A stretch of DNA of 64,000 nt from Rhea pennata (taxonomy: Eukaryota; Chordata; Aves; Rheiformes; Rheidae), in the NCBI RefSeq assembly GCF_028389875.1, contig NC_084663.1, positions 216,218,876-216,282,875 on the forward strand. Direction: 5' to 3'. The notes beneath the pieces are model-generated. The model was given only the letters and a program-made list of their open reading frames with translations, was not told the origin of the DNA and made no database searches. This document shows positions 55,356 through 64,000 of this stretch, in pieces; the stretch's first letter is position 1, and every line of letters starts with the position of its first letter. A program made the translations under genes and the position numbers.

Positions 55356-58300
55356 AAGGAGATTCACCCCATCCTCAAATAGGTGTGAGGTTAGATGAGT
55401 TGAATTATCTCCCAGAAATATCCATTTCTCTCCAGTTACTGGAAAGGGAACCTGCACTAGATGCCTGGATTTGAGAGGCCAAAAGTTCACTGAAACGAAA
55501 CTAATGGGCTGGTCCTGGTGGGTGCTGGGCAACTGTTTCTTTGTCCAAAGCACTTACATTATCACATCTTCCCCCCATACAACTCTATTTTTAAACACTT
55601 TTCTCCAAAGAAAAACAAAGTGTTTGGATCATTCTGCACTGTGGGCTCAGTCTTCTGTGAATTCTAATTTAATCTCAAAAGCATCCAGGTATAGGAGTGT
55701 TCATACTGTTTCCAAAGAGGACTGAGATCTTTGGGCCTGATCTGCAGAGGGATTTTGATTTATTGGGGGCTAGGCACTGGCATCCTTCTGAGGGTCTGGA
55801 TATGGGAATAAAATTTCAAAGGTATTCAGACACCTGATAAGATTTTCACACTCAAAATCAGTGGTATAGACTGCTGCATCCTGGAAAATCTTGCAGGGTA
55901 ACTATGTGCTACATATTTCAGTGGGTAAAGCTTTAGTGGGACATTCAGCAGCCCTGTGAGGCCTCTAGGTCACTGCTGTTTCTGAAAACTTCACCTTATG
56001 TGAACTCTGGTTCCCTGGAAGGTCCCTTAAAATGTGTATGTGTGTATGTGTGTGTGTGTGAACTCCTTTAACTTACTCATGCCTTTAAATCAACTGTAAA
56101 TAAACTCCATGGAAAGTCCCTTGTCTCACATGTCCTGTGTGCACATGGTAGAGGGCAGTAGCAATAGCAGGGGTGAACAGAGATCTGGGACCCCATGGAG
56201 AGGCAAAATCCCCTCTGAGAAATCATCACCCAGGTCAGTCAGGGACCATTTCCCTAGAGAGACAGGACCAGCAGTAGTTATGGGTAGCCTTTTTGCACGT
56301 GGGCTGGTGCCTGGATTGAGACGAAGACATGCAGAGGCTCCCAACAGCTGCTTGTGGCAGCTCTGGGATTTCCAGCTCTGGTGTCAAGGCCCAAGAAACC
56401 ACAGAGGTGGGTCTCAAGCTGAGCTCAGAAGACACACCCTGGAGCAGATAAATACCACCAAGCCTCTGATCTGCCAGATAGCAACTTTATGGCCCCCACT
56501 GTGCAGAGCCAAGATGACACACAGATCAGGGGATGCATCAGCTGGGGAGCATAGCTCGGTCCCCTCAGCAGCTCCAGTGTGACGCTGCACTGCTGGATGA
56601 GTTTGGCAGGTAGGGACGAGCATTTCGTACCAGGCAGCTGGCACTGATTCTTAGGAAGATTTTGACTCTAGGGAATGTGTAACATGCCCAGAGGGCCATG
56701 GGCACTCCACCAGAAAAGGTGGCTACCAGCAGTGCAGTCAGTCTGTCCTGGTCGGTGCTGCATTTCCGGAGTGCTCGCTCCCCGAAGCGTGACACAGAGC
56801 CCTTCTCCCACCATGTCCCTTCCAACTCAGTGCAGCCCAAAGCCTCCTCAGCTGTTTTCTTTTACCTGCTGCTCCATCCCTTCTACATCATTGGTGCAAG
56901 CAGCAGTGGGAGAAGGGGAGGCCAGGGAAAAGAGAAAATAAACATTTTCGTGCAAAAACATGAATACTTGAAAAGAAATCTGCTTTTTTTTAATAACCCA
57001 TTGAGTACTCTTCCCTCATATCTCCACGCGCCTCGTTTCCCAGGCAAGTGGTTTTCACCAGTTGTCGGCAGGCAGAGCCTCATGTGCTGGAGCAGCAGGT
57101 TGGTGCCAGCCCTGGTTTTCTGGGGTCTGTGCCTGGCACCTCATGGCAGTGGCAGGAGAGAGGCCTGCAGCAGCGCAGGGATGGACATTTGTGGGACTCC
57201 ACCTTTGCTGCTCCTGCTGAGCCCATCTGCCCACCAGCCCAAGGGGTCAGACCCAAACCCACAGTGCTGCCAGGGATGTGAATGCAATGCATTGCCACGG
57301 AGAACCCTCGGGGAGAGGAAGTATTGACATTTCAAAGACATGTAGAGAGGGAGCAGCTGACAGAGGCACGTGACAGAGGCACTCAGCAGATACAGCAGCT
57401 GGTACAGCAATTTTTGGGCTCCGCTTTGAGATCTTCTAGGAACTTCTGCGATCATTGAAGGATCTCTGGGAACCCTTCCAGGAACATGAGGGTACTTGCT
57501 GCTGCCAGGAAATGATAGTTACAGAAAGCTAGGGCTCCTGGCAGGCTCTAGCAGGCTCTAGCAAGTTCTGTCAGCTGTTCTTGATCAAAGGGACCTTGAA
57601 GCTTTTGTTCCAGCTGATCTCTGGGTGGGTCAAGCACCATTTTAGCTGTTGCTCATGAGGGTCTACATAAGAGCTGAGCCAAATGTACAGCAAAAAGAGG
57701 TAGTGGTTTATGCAGGAAGGGGCAGCACAGGCTTTCTCTGCAGCGGTGATGGTATGTTGCATAGCAACATGTCCCCAGTACCTGCTGGCGCAACTTTCCC
57801 TGAAATATGAGAGGCCTTTACCGAAATGGAGCTTCAGAAGAAGGATAAAGATTTTGGGCAGGGTGACCTGCTGGAGCAGTGAGAAATGGTCATCTACCTG
57901 CAGGTGCTGTATGGATTTGGGAGATCTGTGTTGCTAAGTAAAAGAGTTGTTGGAAGAAGCTAGCAGGTTGCACAGCATCAGAGATAATGAGAAGGAGATT
58001 GACTGGATCTTTTCTGAGGCCCTGCAGCTTCAAGAGCCTGAACCCCTCGGTGTACTGAAGGAGGACATAGAACTACTGGAGAGAGTCCAGTATAAGGCTA
58101 GGAACACCGTGCAAAGGAAGTTGAAATGTACTGAACTATTTTTGTTCCCTTGCACCTCAGGCCTTCTGTAGGTGACCTGTGCAAGGGCAAAGCAGCAGTA
58201 TGAAACGTGGCACGGTGAAGGAAAACGAGTAAGAAGTAAGGCACAGCAGACAGAAACCCTAATGCCCTGAGCCCAGCCGCCTGCTCGCCTGCTGCCTCAG

Positions 58301-59278
58301 CAACAGGACTGGGAGGGAAACGTGTGGCGAAATCTTGGGGAGATGAGACTGGAGAGGGTGGGCAGAGAGGTGTTGGACTGAACTGGACCTTGGGGAAGGG
58401 GACGAAGGTGTTTCCCTTAGTGTTTGTTTGTCTTTTTCTCCTTCTCCCTCAGCACTTGAATCAATAATCACAAGTTTATGTTAATTGGCAATACATTTAG
58501 TTAAGTGAAATTCCCCAGGTCAGGAGTGTTTTGTCCATGACAGAAGCTCTTCCCTTCCTCGGTCTCCTTCTTTGTCCACCCTGCTTCTATGTGCTGCTCC
58601 TGGCCACCTTCCACATGGACCTGCTCTGCATTCAGCATTGCACTTCCACCAGCAGTTCCTCTCTATGTTCATGTTTCTCCACATATGGTTCAGTGCTGGG
58701 TTTGGGCATCCAGCCCGTTTTTAACCTGCTTCTGTTGCGATACAAGGGGCTGCGTGGAAATGCGGTATCTGTGACTCTTGTAGCAGCAGAGAACAGCAAT
58801 GTTGGGGTGGTGGGATCCATCTGTGTGTTGTGCCCTCCCTGTTCTCACAAATGGTACATGGGGTCATGTCTCAAGGTCCCAGCAGCCAAGCAGCAGCTTC
58901 TCTCTTCCTCCAAACTCTGACCTGGTCAACAAGCTGGCTGCACTGGGGACATCTTACTGCAAGCAGCAAGAGGCCAGAGCCTGTCCCTGCAGCCAGGGTG
59001 TGCGTGGCGGGGGGCACACAGCATTCATGTTTGAAGGGACGTCTTCAGAACACCCTTCCAGCTACAGTCTCTCACCAGGATGTCCCCAGCGTTTTGCACA
59101 CTCAGCCAACTGTGGGCCTGCCAGGCAGCGTAGTGCTCCAGAGCTGATCCCATCATATACTCCTGTGGACAGGTTCCCATTCATTGCAAGCTAAGGTACG
59201 TGATTTGTCTGTCTGAAATGTGGTTTCATTTCCTTCGTGAGGCCTCTTGCCCTGTTCACAGTACAATCAAGAAGGAGA
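55356..59278. other. Intergenic, mostly unassigned
   Basis: Contains an AATAAA at 55807-55812 that could end the OR transcript, and a (GT/AT)n tract near 56034-56060. At 57947-58171 a 74-codon frame reads LHSIRDNEKEIDWIF and later EDIELLERVQYKAR, which recalls CR1 protein pieces. A few frames such as 58531-58920 are hydrophobic but match no family I know. Confidence 0.4.
57947..58125 (+). mobile_element. Possible CR1-derived remnant
   Basis: ELLERVQYKARNTV near 58069-58110 resembles the CR1 motif [13 protein letters not shown], and the DNA ACTACTGGAGAGAGTCCAG is shared with the CR1 copy at 25990. The preceding RLHSIRDNEKEID stretch might be from CR1 ORF1. Short and rearranged, hence tentative. 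Confidence 0.4.
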
Positions 59279-60764
59279 AGACTTGGTGTGGTGGGGAAGC
59301 TCACTGTGGACAATGCAGAGAAGAAACAGCGCAGCATGTTGTGCTCTGCACACCACTTCACAGTTTCTGCAGCCTCTCCCATGCTCGTGGTCTCTGCCCC
59401 TCAGTTGCAGTGCTGTGAGCGGGCAGCACTTAGCGAGGCAGAAGGTGGCCCATGCAGGCAGCATGAGAGCTCTTGCAGAGCTGGAGCAGAACTTGTGGGG
59501 AGTACTGGGCACCGGGGATGGTTGGCTGGCTCTCGCCATGGTGGGTGGAGATGGTGGCAGTAATGGATTGCTTGGGTTTTGTAAAAGGAGAGAGGGAAAG
59601 TCACCTAAGAGTCTGCCTTAGGGATCAGCCATTCATTGGCCCAGGCAAACAGCCTGGAGGGAATGCAAATCACTGTCCTTCCTCCATTTGCTCTTGCAAG
59701 GTCCTGTTAGCATTTCTCCCAAAGGCAAGAGTTAACGTTGGTCTTCTGGAGCTGAACACGGGAGGGTGAGAACTGCACAGAGATTCCCTGCTGGTTTGTG
59801 AAATCTTCCCCCTGGAGGCAACGGAGCTATAAACTCTGCAGCTGCAGCTCGGCCATTGGAGTCTGCTCAGCAGGCCGGAGGGACTGAGGTCCTTTGCACA
59901 AGAACCTTTGCTGAAGATGAGCTGTCACATACTCACAGCTCGTTCAGAAATCTGGTGAGTCCTCTCCGGGAATCTGTTCCCACATGCACTGTTATGCTCC
60001 TATGCGTATGTTTGGGGCAGGGAACGGAGTGAACGAGAGCAGAGGAGAGGGGGAGTTTGAAGCAAGCCCTGATGTAGGTCCAGATCTGGAGTGGGAGGGG
60101 ACAAAACCCAACTCGAGCTCTTCTGATTTATGGTTCTATTGTTAGTGCAATCTGGGAACTGCAGGCTGACGCGAAGGGGTCTGCACTCAGAGAGCTCAAG
60201 AAGGGACCCAGTTTTCACTAGGCTCCTGTTAATTCCCCTTCTTGCACCAGAAGCTTATAAGCTCAAGGCAGGATGAAAGTACCAACCTTTTGCCTTGCGT
60301 GTGGGTTGCTGGCTGGGGGTAGGGGCTCACAGGCGGGTTCTCTTTCTAGCTAGGCTAGAAAAAAGCTTGTGCTGGGTCAAACCAGAAAGCTGCCTTGCCT
60401 GGGAACTGGTCTCCAGCTGTGGCTGCACCTCCGTATGCAGCTGGCAGACTTCCCCCAGGTGTGCTGCAGGGATCCTGGAAGACCAGTGTCAGAGACCTCT
60501 CGGGATGAGGCTGTCCGGGCTGCGTGGGCCTTGCACTGCTTGGGCCCCACCTGCTGCACCTTTCACCATTTGCTCCAGGAAACGAGAGACGTCTTCACTC
60601 GATGCTCTTCTCCTGCCCTGGGCGAGACCTGCAGGAAGGTGCCTGTCTCCACAGAGCTCCTTGTCAGGCTGCTGCTGCATGGTCCCTCCTGTCCCCTGCA
60701 AGGTAATCATACTTCATATTTTATATCAGAACACTTTGTCTTTGAAGATCTCCACAGACTGACC

Positions 60765-60784
60765 TTGTCATGATTGCCTTACAG
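60765..60784 (+). promoter_or_regulatory. Splice acceptor upstream of the OR51-like right copy
   Basis: TTGTCATGATTGCCTTACAG ends at 60784, giving a 140-base 5' UTR before ATG 60925. The same site is preserved in the left arm (complement near 30580), so both copies keep this part of the transcription unit. Confidence 0.5.
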
Positions 60785-60924
60785 GCAGAGTAACAAATCA
60801 ACTCCACACGGGATAAGGGATTTGCAGTGAAAGTGGCACAAAGTGTGCATGTTTTGCAAAGCCTGATGGTTCTTTCTGTTATGTTTTACTGGAAGGAAAG
60901 GCTCTAAGGTGAAGCTTTCCAAGG

Positions 60925-61881
60925 ATGCTTCTCCATGTCAACTTCTCTGCTTCCAACACCACCAGCCCACCTGTGTTTCTCCTGACTGGCATCCCGGGGC
61001 TGGAAGCTCTGCACCGCTGGATTGCCATCCCGTTCAGCACGGTGTTTGCCACAGCCCTTCTTGGGAACTGCACCCTCTTGTATGTGATAAAGACAGAGCC
61101 ATCGCTCCACAAGCCCATGTTTTATTTCCTTTCCATGCTGGCTCTCACCGACTTGGTGCTCTCCCTCACCACCATGCCCAAAATGCTGGGCATCTTCTGG
61201 TTCAGTGCCCAGGAGATCACCTTCAAGGCCTGCCTTGTGCAGATGTTTTTCCTTCACTCTTTCTCCATCGTGGAGTCGGCAGTGCTGCTGGCCATGGCTT
61301 TTGACAGGTATGTTGCCGTGTGCAACCCCCTGCGATACAGCTCCATCCTCACCAACTCCCTGATAGCCAAGATTGGGCTCTTGGCCCTGGCCAGGGCATC
61401 TGGGCTCGTGTTGCCCCTGCCCTTCCTCCTCCGCCGCCTGCCGTATTGCCGCTCCCACGTCATCTCCCAGTGCTACTGTGAACATATGGCGGTGGTGAAG
61501 CTGGCCTGTGCTGACACCACATTCAACAATATCTACGGCCTCTTTGTGGCTTTCTTCATCGTGGCGTTGGATCTGCTCTCCGTCGGATACTCCTACCTCC
61601 GGATCCTGAGAACTGTGTTGAGCCTGGCATCCAAGGAGGAGAGACTGAAGGCACTTGGCACCTGCCTCTCCCACATCTGCGCCATCCTGGTCTTCTACAT
61701 TCCCGTGGTTCTCTCGTCGGTAATCCACAGGTTTGGTCACCACGTTGCCCCTCATGTGCACATCTTGATGGCCAATTTGTACCTTCTCTTCCCTCCCATG
61801 ATGAATCCTATAGTGTATGGCGTCAAAACCAAAGAGATCCGTGACCGGGTGCTTGCTGCCTTTTCTTGCAAGAGGCTCTAA
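60925..61881 (+). CDS. Class I olfactory receptor, OR51-like (right copy), intact
   Basis: 318 residues, in frame throughout, with the same start, glycosylation sites and motifs as the left copy at 29481-30437. Differences from it: Gln96 in WFSAQEITF, Val162 in SGLVLPLPF, Val213 in FFIVALD and Ala311 in RVLAAFSC. Counted by eye there are only about seven or eight nucleotide changes in 957 bases, with synonymous changes at neighbouring positions. The changes lie in TM4, TM5, the first outer loop and the C-terminal tail; none affects a core motif. Residue 162 in TM4 and 213 in TM5 are in membrane segments, so small ligand differences are conceivable but unproven. Confidence 0.94.
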   Translation: MLLHVNFSASNTTSPPVFLLTGIPGLEALHRWIAIPFSTVFATALLGNCTLLYVIKTEPSLHKPMFYFLSMLALTDLVLSLTTMPKMLGIFWFSAQEITFKACLVQMFFLHSFSIVESAVLLAMAFDRYVAVCNPLRYSSILTNSLIAKIGLLALARASGLVLPLPFLLRRLPYCRSHVISQCYCEHMAVVKLACADTTFNNIYGLFVAFFIVALDLLSVGYSYLRILRTVLSLASKEERLKALGTCLSHICAILVFYIPVVLSSVIHRFGHHVAPHVHILMANLYLLFPPMMNPIVYGVKTKEIRDRVLAAFSCKRL

Positions 61882-62275
61882 GTTCCAGCTGTCATCTGCT
61901 GCCGGTCCAACTTCAGCTGCAGCTTCTTCTCAACTAGACCTGCAGAATGATGTAGGGCTGTCATGAAGCATCTCCAGACACTTCCCACCTGAACAGGTCC
62001 CATCATCCCTGCTACACTATGGACATTCTGTCTCTATTTGCAATTGCAATGTCCCTGCCGTGCCATGAGTTACTTGCTCCGCTCTGGGTTTCGCGGAGCA
62101 GGTCATGGGGCACATCTTTGGAGGATGCAGCACAGGGACCAGACGACGCAACTGTGTGATCAGCATAACCGGACTTGGGTCCAGCCCTCGGCTCTACCTC
62201 AACTGTTTTCTCAGTGACAGCTCTGTCAGCAAGCCTCTGGCTGTGCATCCTGGAGCATAGAAGAAGACAGAGAAG

Positions 62276-63402
62276 GAGGAAGGGCTGAAGTCAGAGCAGT
62301 TGGGAAAGGGCATGGCACATGGGATGGTGCATAGTCATGCTAGTCTCTCCAACTTCCTCCACTGCAACAAAATATTGTTGTATTTTTACAAACCAGGAAA
62401 TGAGAGCAGTTTAAAGCCATGTAGATGAACACCTAAATATTTAATGAGTCTTTAACAGGAGTTATGGGAAAAGTCTTCCTGGGGGCTTGAGATAGAGACT
62501 ACCTGAAATCTAAATTCCCAAAGGGAGGCGTAGTCATCAGAATTATCACATCCGAGTATCTCTCTCTTTCTGAATAAAATTTCATTGAGATTTGTGGTTT
62601 GTTTTTTATTAAAGCACTTCATGCTCTTCACAGAGAGGGTAAAATTTAGCCGTTTGCCCTTTCTGTTGAGCTGTATGTTCTAAGTAGGATCATAGGCAAG
62701 ATACTGCTGTGATTTAAAAGCCTTTTTCTAACAGTGATGTGGATTAGATTTTCAAGTGAATATGGGAAACTGAATTTGCCTGCACCCAGTGGGTAATCCA
62801 ATAATACCAGTAGCAGCTTGACACCTAACTCATGCTGGAGTGCTGCTTTTGGCTGCACTCTCCTGCCAATAGAAACCACATTTTCAAGGCACAGCAGATG
62901 AAATCTTGTAATTGGCACCATAAATTTTATCCTAAAACCATTACTACCTGTTTAATTTTTCTGATTTCTCTTCCTACTTGCCTGTCTCAGGATCACTTCA
63001 GCTTTAGGGTGGCTGAAGAGTTCTGGTGCTGTATCTGCATGAATCACCCTTGAAAGACATCTTCCTTCCTGAGTGTGGATAGAGTGCTGGCTGGGCTACC
63101 ATATGAGATATCAAAACTCACTGTAAGTGAGATAAAATTCTCCAGAAAATGAGCTTGAAGACACAGAACACCCAATACTTTACTGTTTCTTTTTTCCAGT
63201 TCAAAATCTTGTCTCTTGACAGACAGCACGGTTTCCCAACAAATGCTTACCTTAAGATATCAATAGAATCAATGCACCTGTAACTCATTTAGGGACCTAC
63301 TGAATAGCCATCTTGTTTCATAGCCACCAATAGCTCCACTCATAGTGAGCTTTTCTAATCCTTTTTTTTTTTTTCTATTTATGCTCCTGGCGTTTGCAGC
63401 AT
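62276..63402. other. Intergenic, 3' flank of the right arm
   Basis: Unique sequence outside the duplication. AATAAA at 62573-62578 is about 690 bases after the OR stop and could serve as poly(A) signal for this copy only, since it lies outside the duplicated part. No gene seen. Confidence 0.4.
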
Positions 63403-63606
63403 TCACAGAATCACACAGAATCAGTAAAGGCTGGAAGGGACCTCTGGAGATCATCTAGTCCAACCTCCCCACTCAGCAGGGTCACCTAGAGCATGTTAGA
63501 CAGGGTTGCATCCAGGCGGGCCTTGAATCTCTCCAGAGAAGGAGACTCCACAACCTCTCTGGGCAGCCTGTTCCAGTGCTCTGTCATTCTCACAGGGAAG
63601 AGGTTC
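63403..63606 (-). mobile_element. CR1 3' end (first of two in tandem)
   Basis: The plus strand reads TTCACAGAATCACACAGAAT, GATCATCTAGTCCAACCTCC, TTGCATCCAGGCGGGCCTTG and ends at TCACAGGGAAGAGGTTC, exactly where the next CR1 3' end begins. Confidence 0.92.
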
Positions 63607-63607
63607 A

Positions 63608-64000
63608 TGGAATCATAGAAACAGGAAGGTTGGAAGGGACCTCTGGAGATCATCTAGTCCAACCCCCCTGCTCAGCATCAGCAGGGTCACCTAGAGCATG
63701 TTAGACAGGGGTCTTCCCCTCTAACATGAGGGAACATGAATTCCCCCTCACGTTCAGGCAGAACTTCCTGTGGTTCAGTTTGTGTCCATTGCCTCCTGTC
63801 CTGTCACATGAGACAACTGAAAAGAGTTTTTCCCCCGGCCCCTTGACACCCTCCCTTCAGATACTTCTTAATATTGGTAAGAATTTACCCCACTCAGTCA
63901 TCTCTTCCCCAGGCTGAAGAGGCCCAGCTCTCACAGCCGTTCCTCATAGGGCAGATGCTCCAGCCCTCTGATCATCCTTGTAGCCCTATGCTGGACTCTC
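63608..64000 (-). mobile_element. CR1 3' part, continues past the window
   Basis: A second CR1 in the same orientation begins with GGAATCATAGAAACAGGAAGG and proceeds through the 3' UTR into the ORF2 C-terminal region (complement of EHLPYEERL near 63950), running off the window. A small CAGCAT duplication lies near 63674. The junction with the preceding piece suggests one inserted into the other or a duplication. Confidence 0.92.

Larger units (their letters stand above)
59279..62275 (+). repeat. Right arm of the 3.0-kb inverted duplication
   Basis: Reverse complement of 29083-32086. It contains the OR51-like gene in plus orientation plus the same 1.65 kb of upstream sequence and about 400 bases of 3' flank. 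The arms are separated by about 27.2 kb containing other intact ORs. The flanks outside the arms are unrelated. Confidence 0.92.

Noticed and set aside
58531-58920. Hydrophobic 129-codon frame considered as an OR fragment
   Set aside because: None of the OR core motifs (PMY, DRY, KAFSTC, NPxxY) can be found in any frame nearby.
60295-60773. Two overlapping frames of 155 and 134 codons conserved in both inverted arms
   Set aside because: Conservation is explained by the recent duplication. Neither frame has a known motif or sensible start context, and they overlap each other upstream of an OR.
1-64000. CRISPR arrays, bacterial operons, tRNA or rRNA genes
   Set aside because: No regularly spaced direct repeats, no cloverleaf or rRNA motif seen. 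The sequence is vertebrate nuclear DNA.

Overview
The window looks like avian nuclear DNA. At least ten CR1 LINE pieces carry the bird-type 3' end, older L3/CR1-like LINE remnants are present, there are no bacterial-style gene arrays, and the clear genes are single-exon vertebrate class I (fish-like) olfactory receptors (ORs). I place it in a class I OR cluster of the kind that flanks the beta-globin locus in amniotes. That placement is inference: no globin gene is visible here.

Layout. 0.66-1.70 kb: intact OR on the minus strand. 7.86-8.48 kb: plus-strand OR pseudogene related to it. 10-14 kb: GC-rich DNA with two CpG-dense patches. 14.7-15.6 kb: two CR1 pieces. 16.4-16.9 kb: minisatellite with a unit of about 32 bp. 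18.1-19.7 kb: the 3' end of a very GC-rich, spliced, non-OR gene that I do not recognise. 20.76-25.5 kb: block of CR1 copies, one of them nearly full length with ORF1 esterase and ORF2 endonuclease/reverse transcriptase, apparently inserted in an older copy. 25.96-26.53 kb: rearranged CR1. 27.4-28.3 kb: OR pseudogene. 29.08-32.09 kb: a 3.0-kb segment with an OR51-like gene. 33.5-34.8 kb: OR pseudogene holding a CR1 piece and a 286-bp R2-type retrotransposon endonuclease fragment. 34.9-35.8 kb: another CR1. Intact ORs follow at 41.1, 48.0 and 54.4 kb. 59.28-62.28 kb: an inverted, about 99% identical copy (over the OR) of the 29-32 kb segment. 63.4 kb to the end: two CR1 copies in tandem.

In total there are six intact OR reading frames (two of them near-identical inverted copies) and three OR pseudogenes. 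Several OR genes have a good splice acceptor a few tens of bases before the start codon, fitting the usual OR layout of non-coding 5' exon(s) plus one coding exon. The receptors act independently as G-protein-coupled odorant receptors in sensory neurons; there is no operon or pathway here.

The points most worth following up are the inverted duplication, the R2-type fragment inside an OR pseudogene, the unrecognised GC-rich gene, and an inverted-repeat structure at 43.0-44.5 kb. I found no evidence of a wholly new biological system. All identifications were made by reading the sequence, without database searches.
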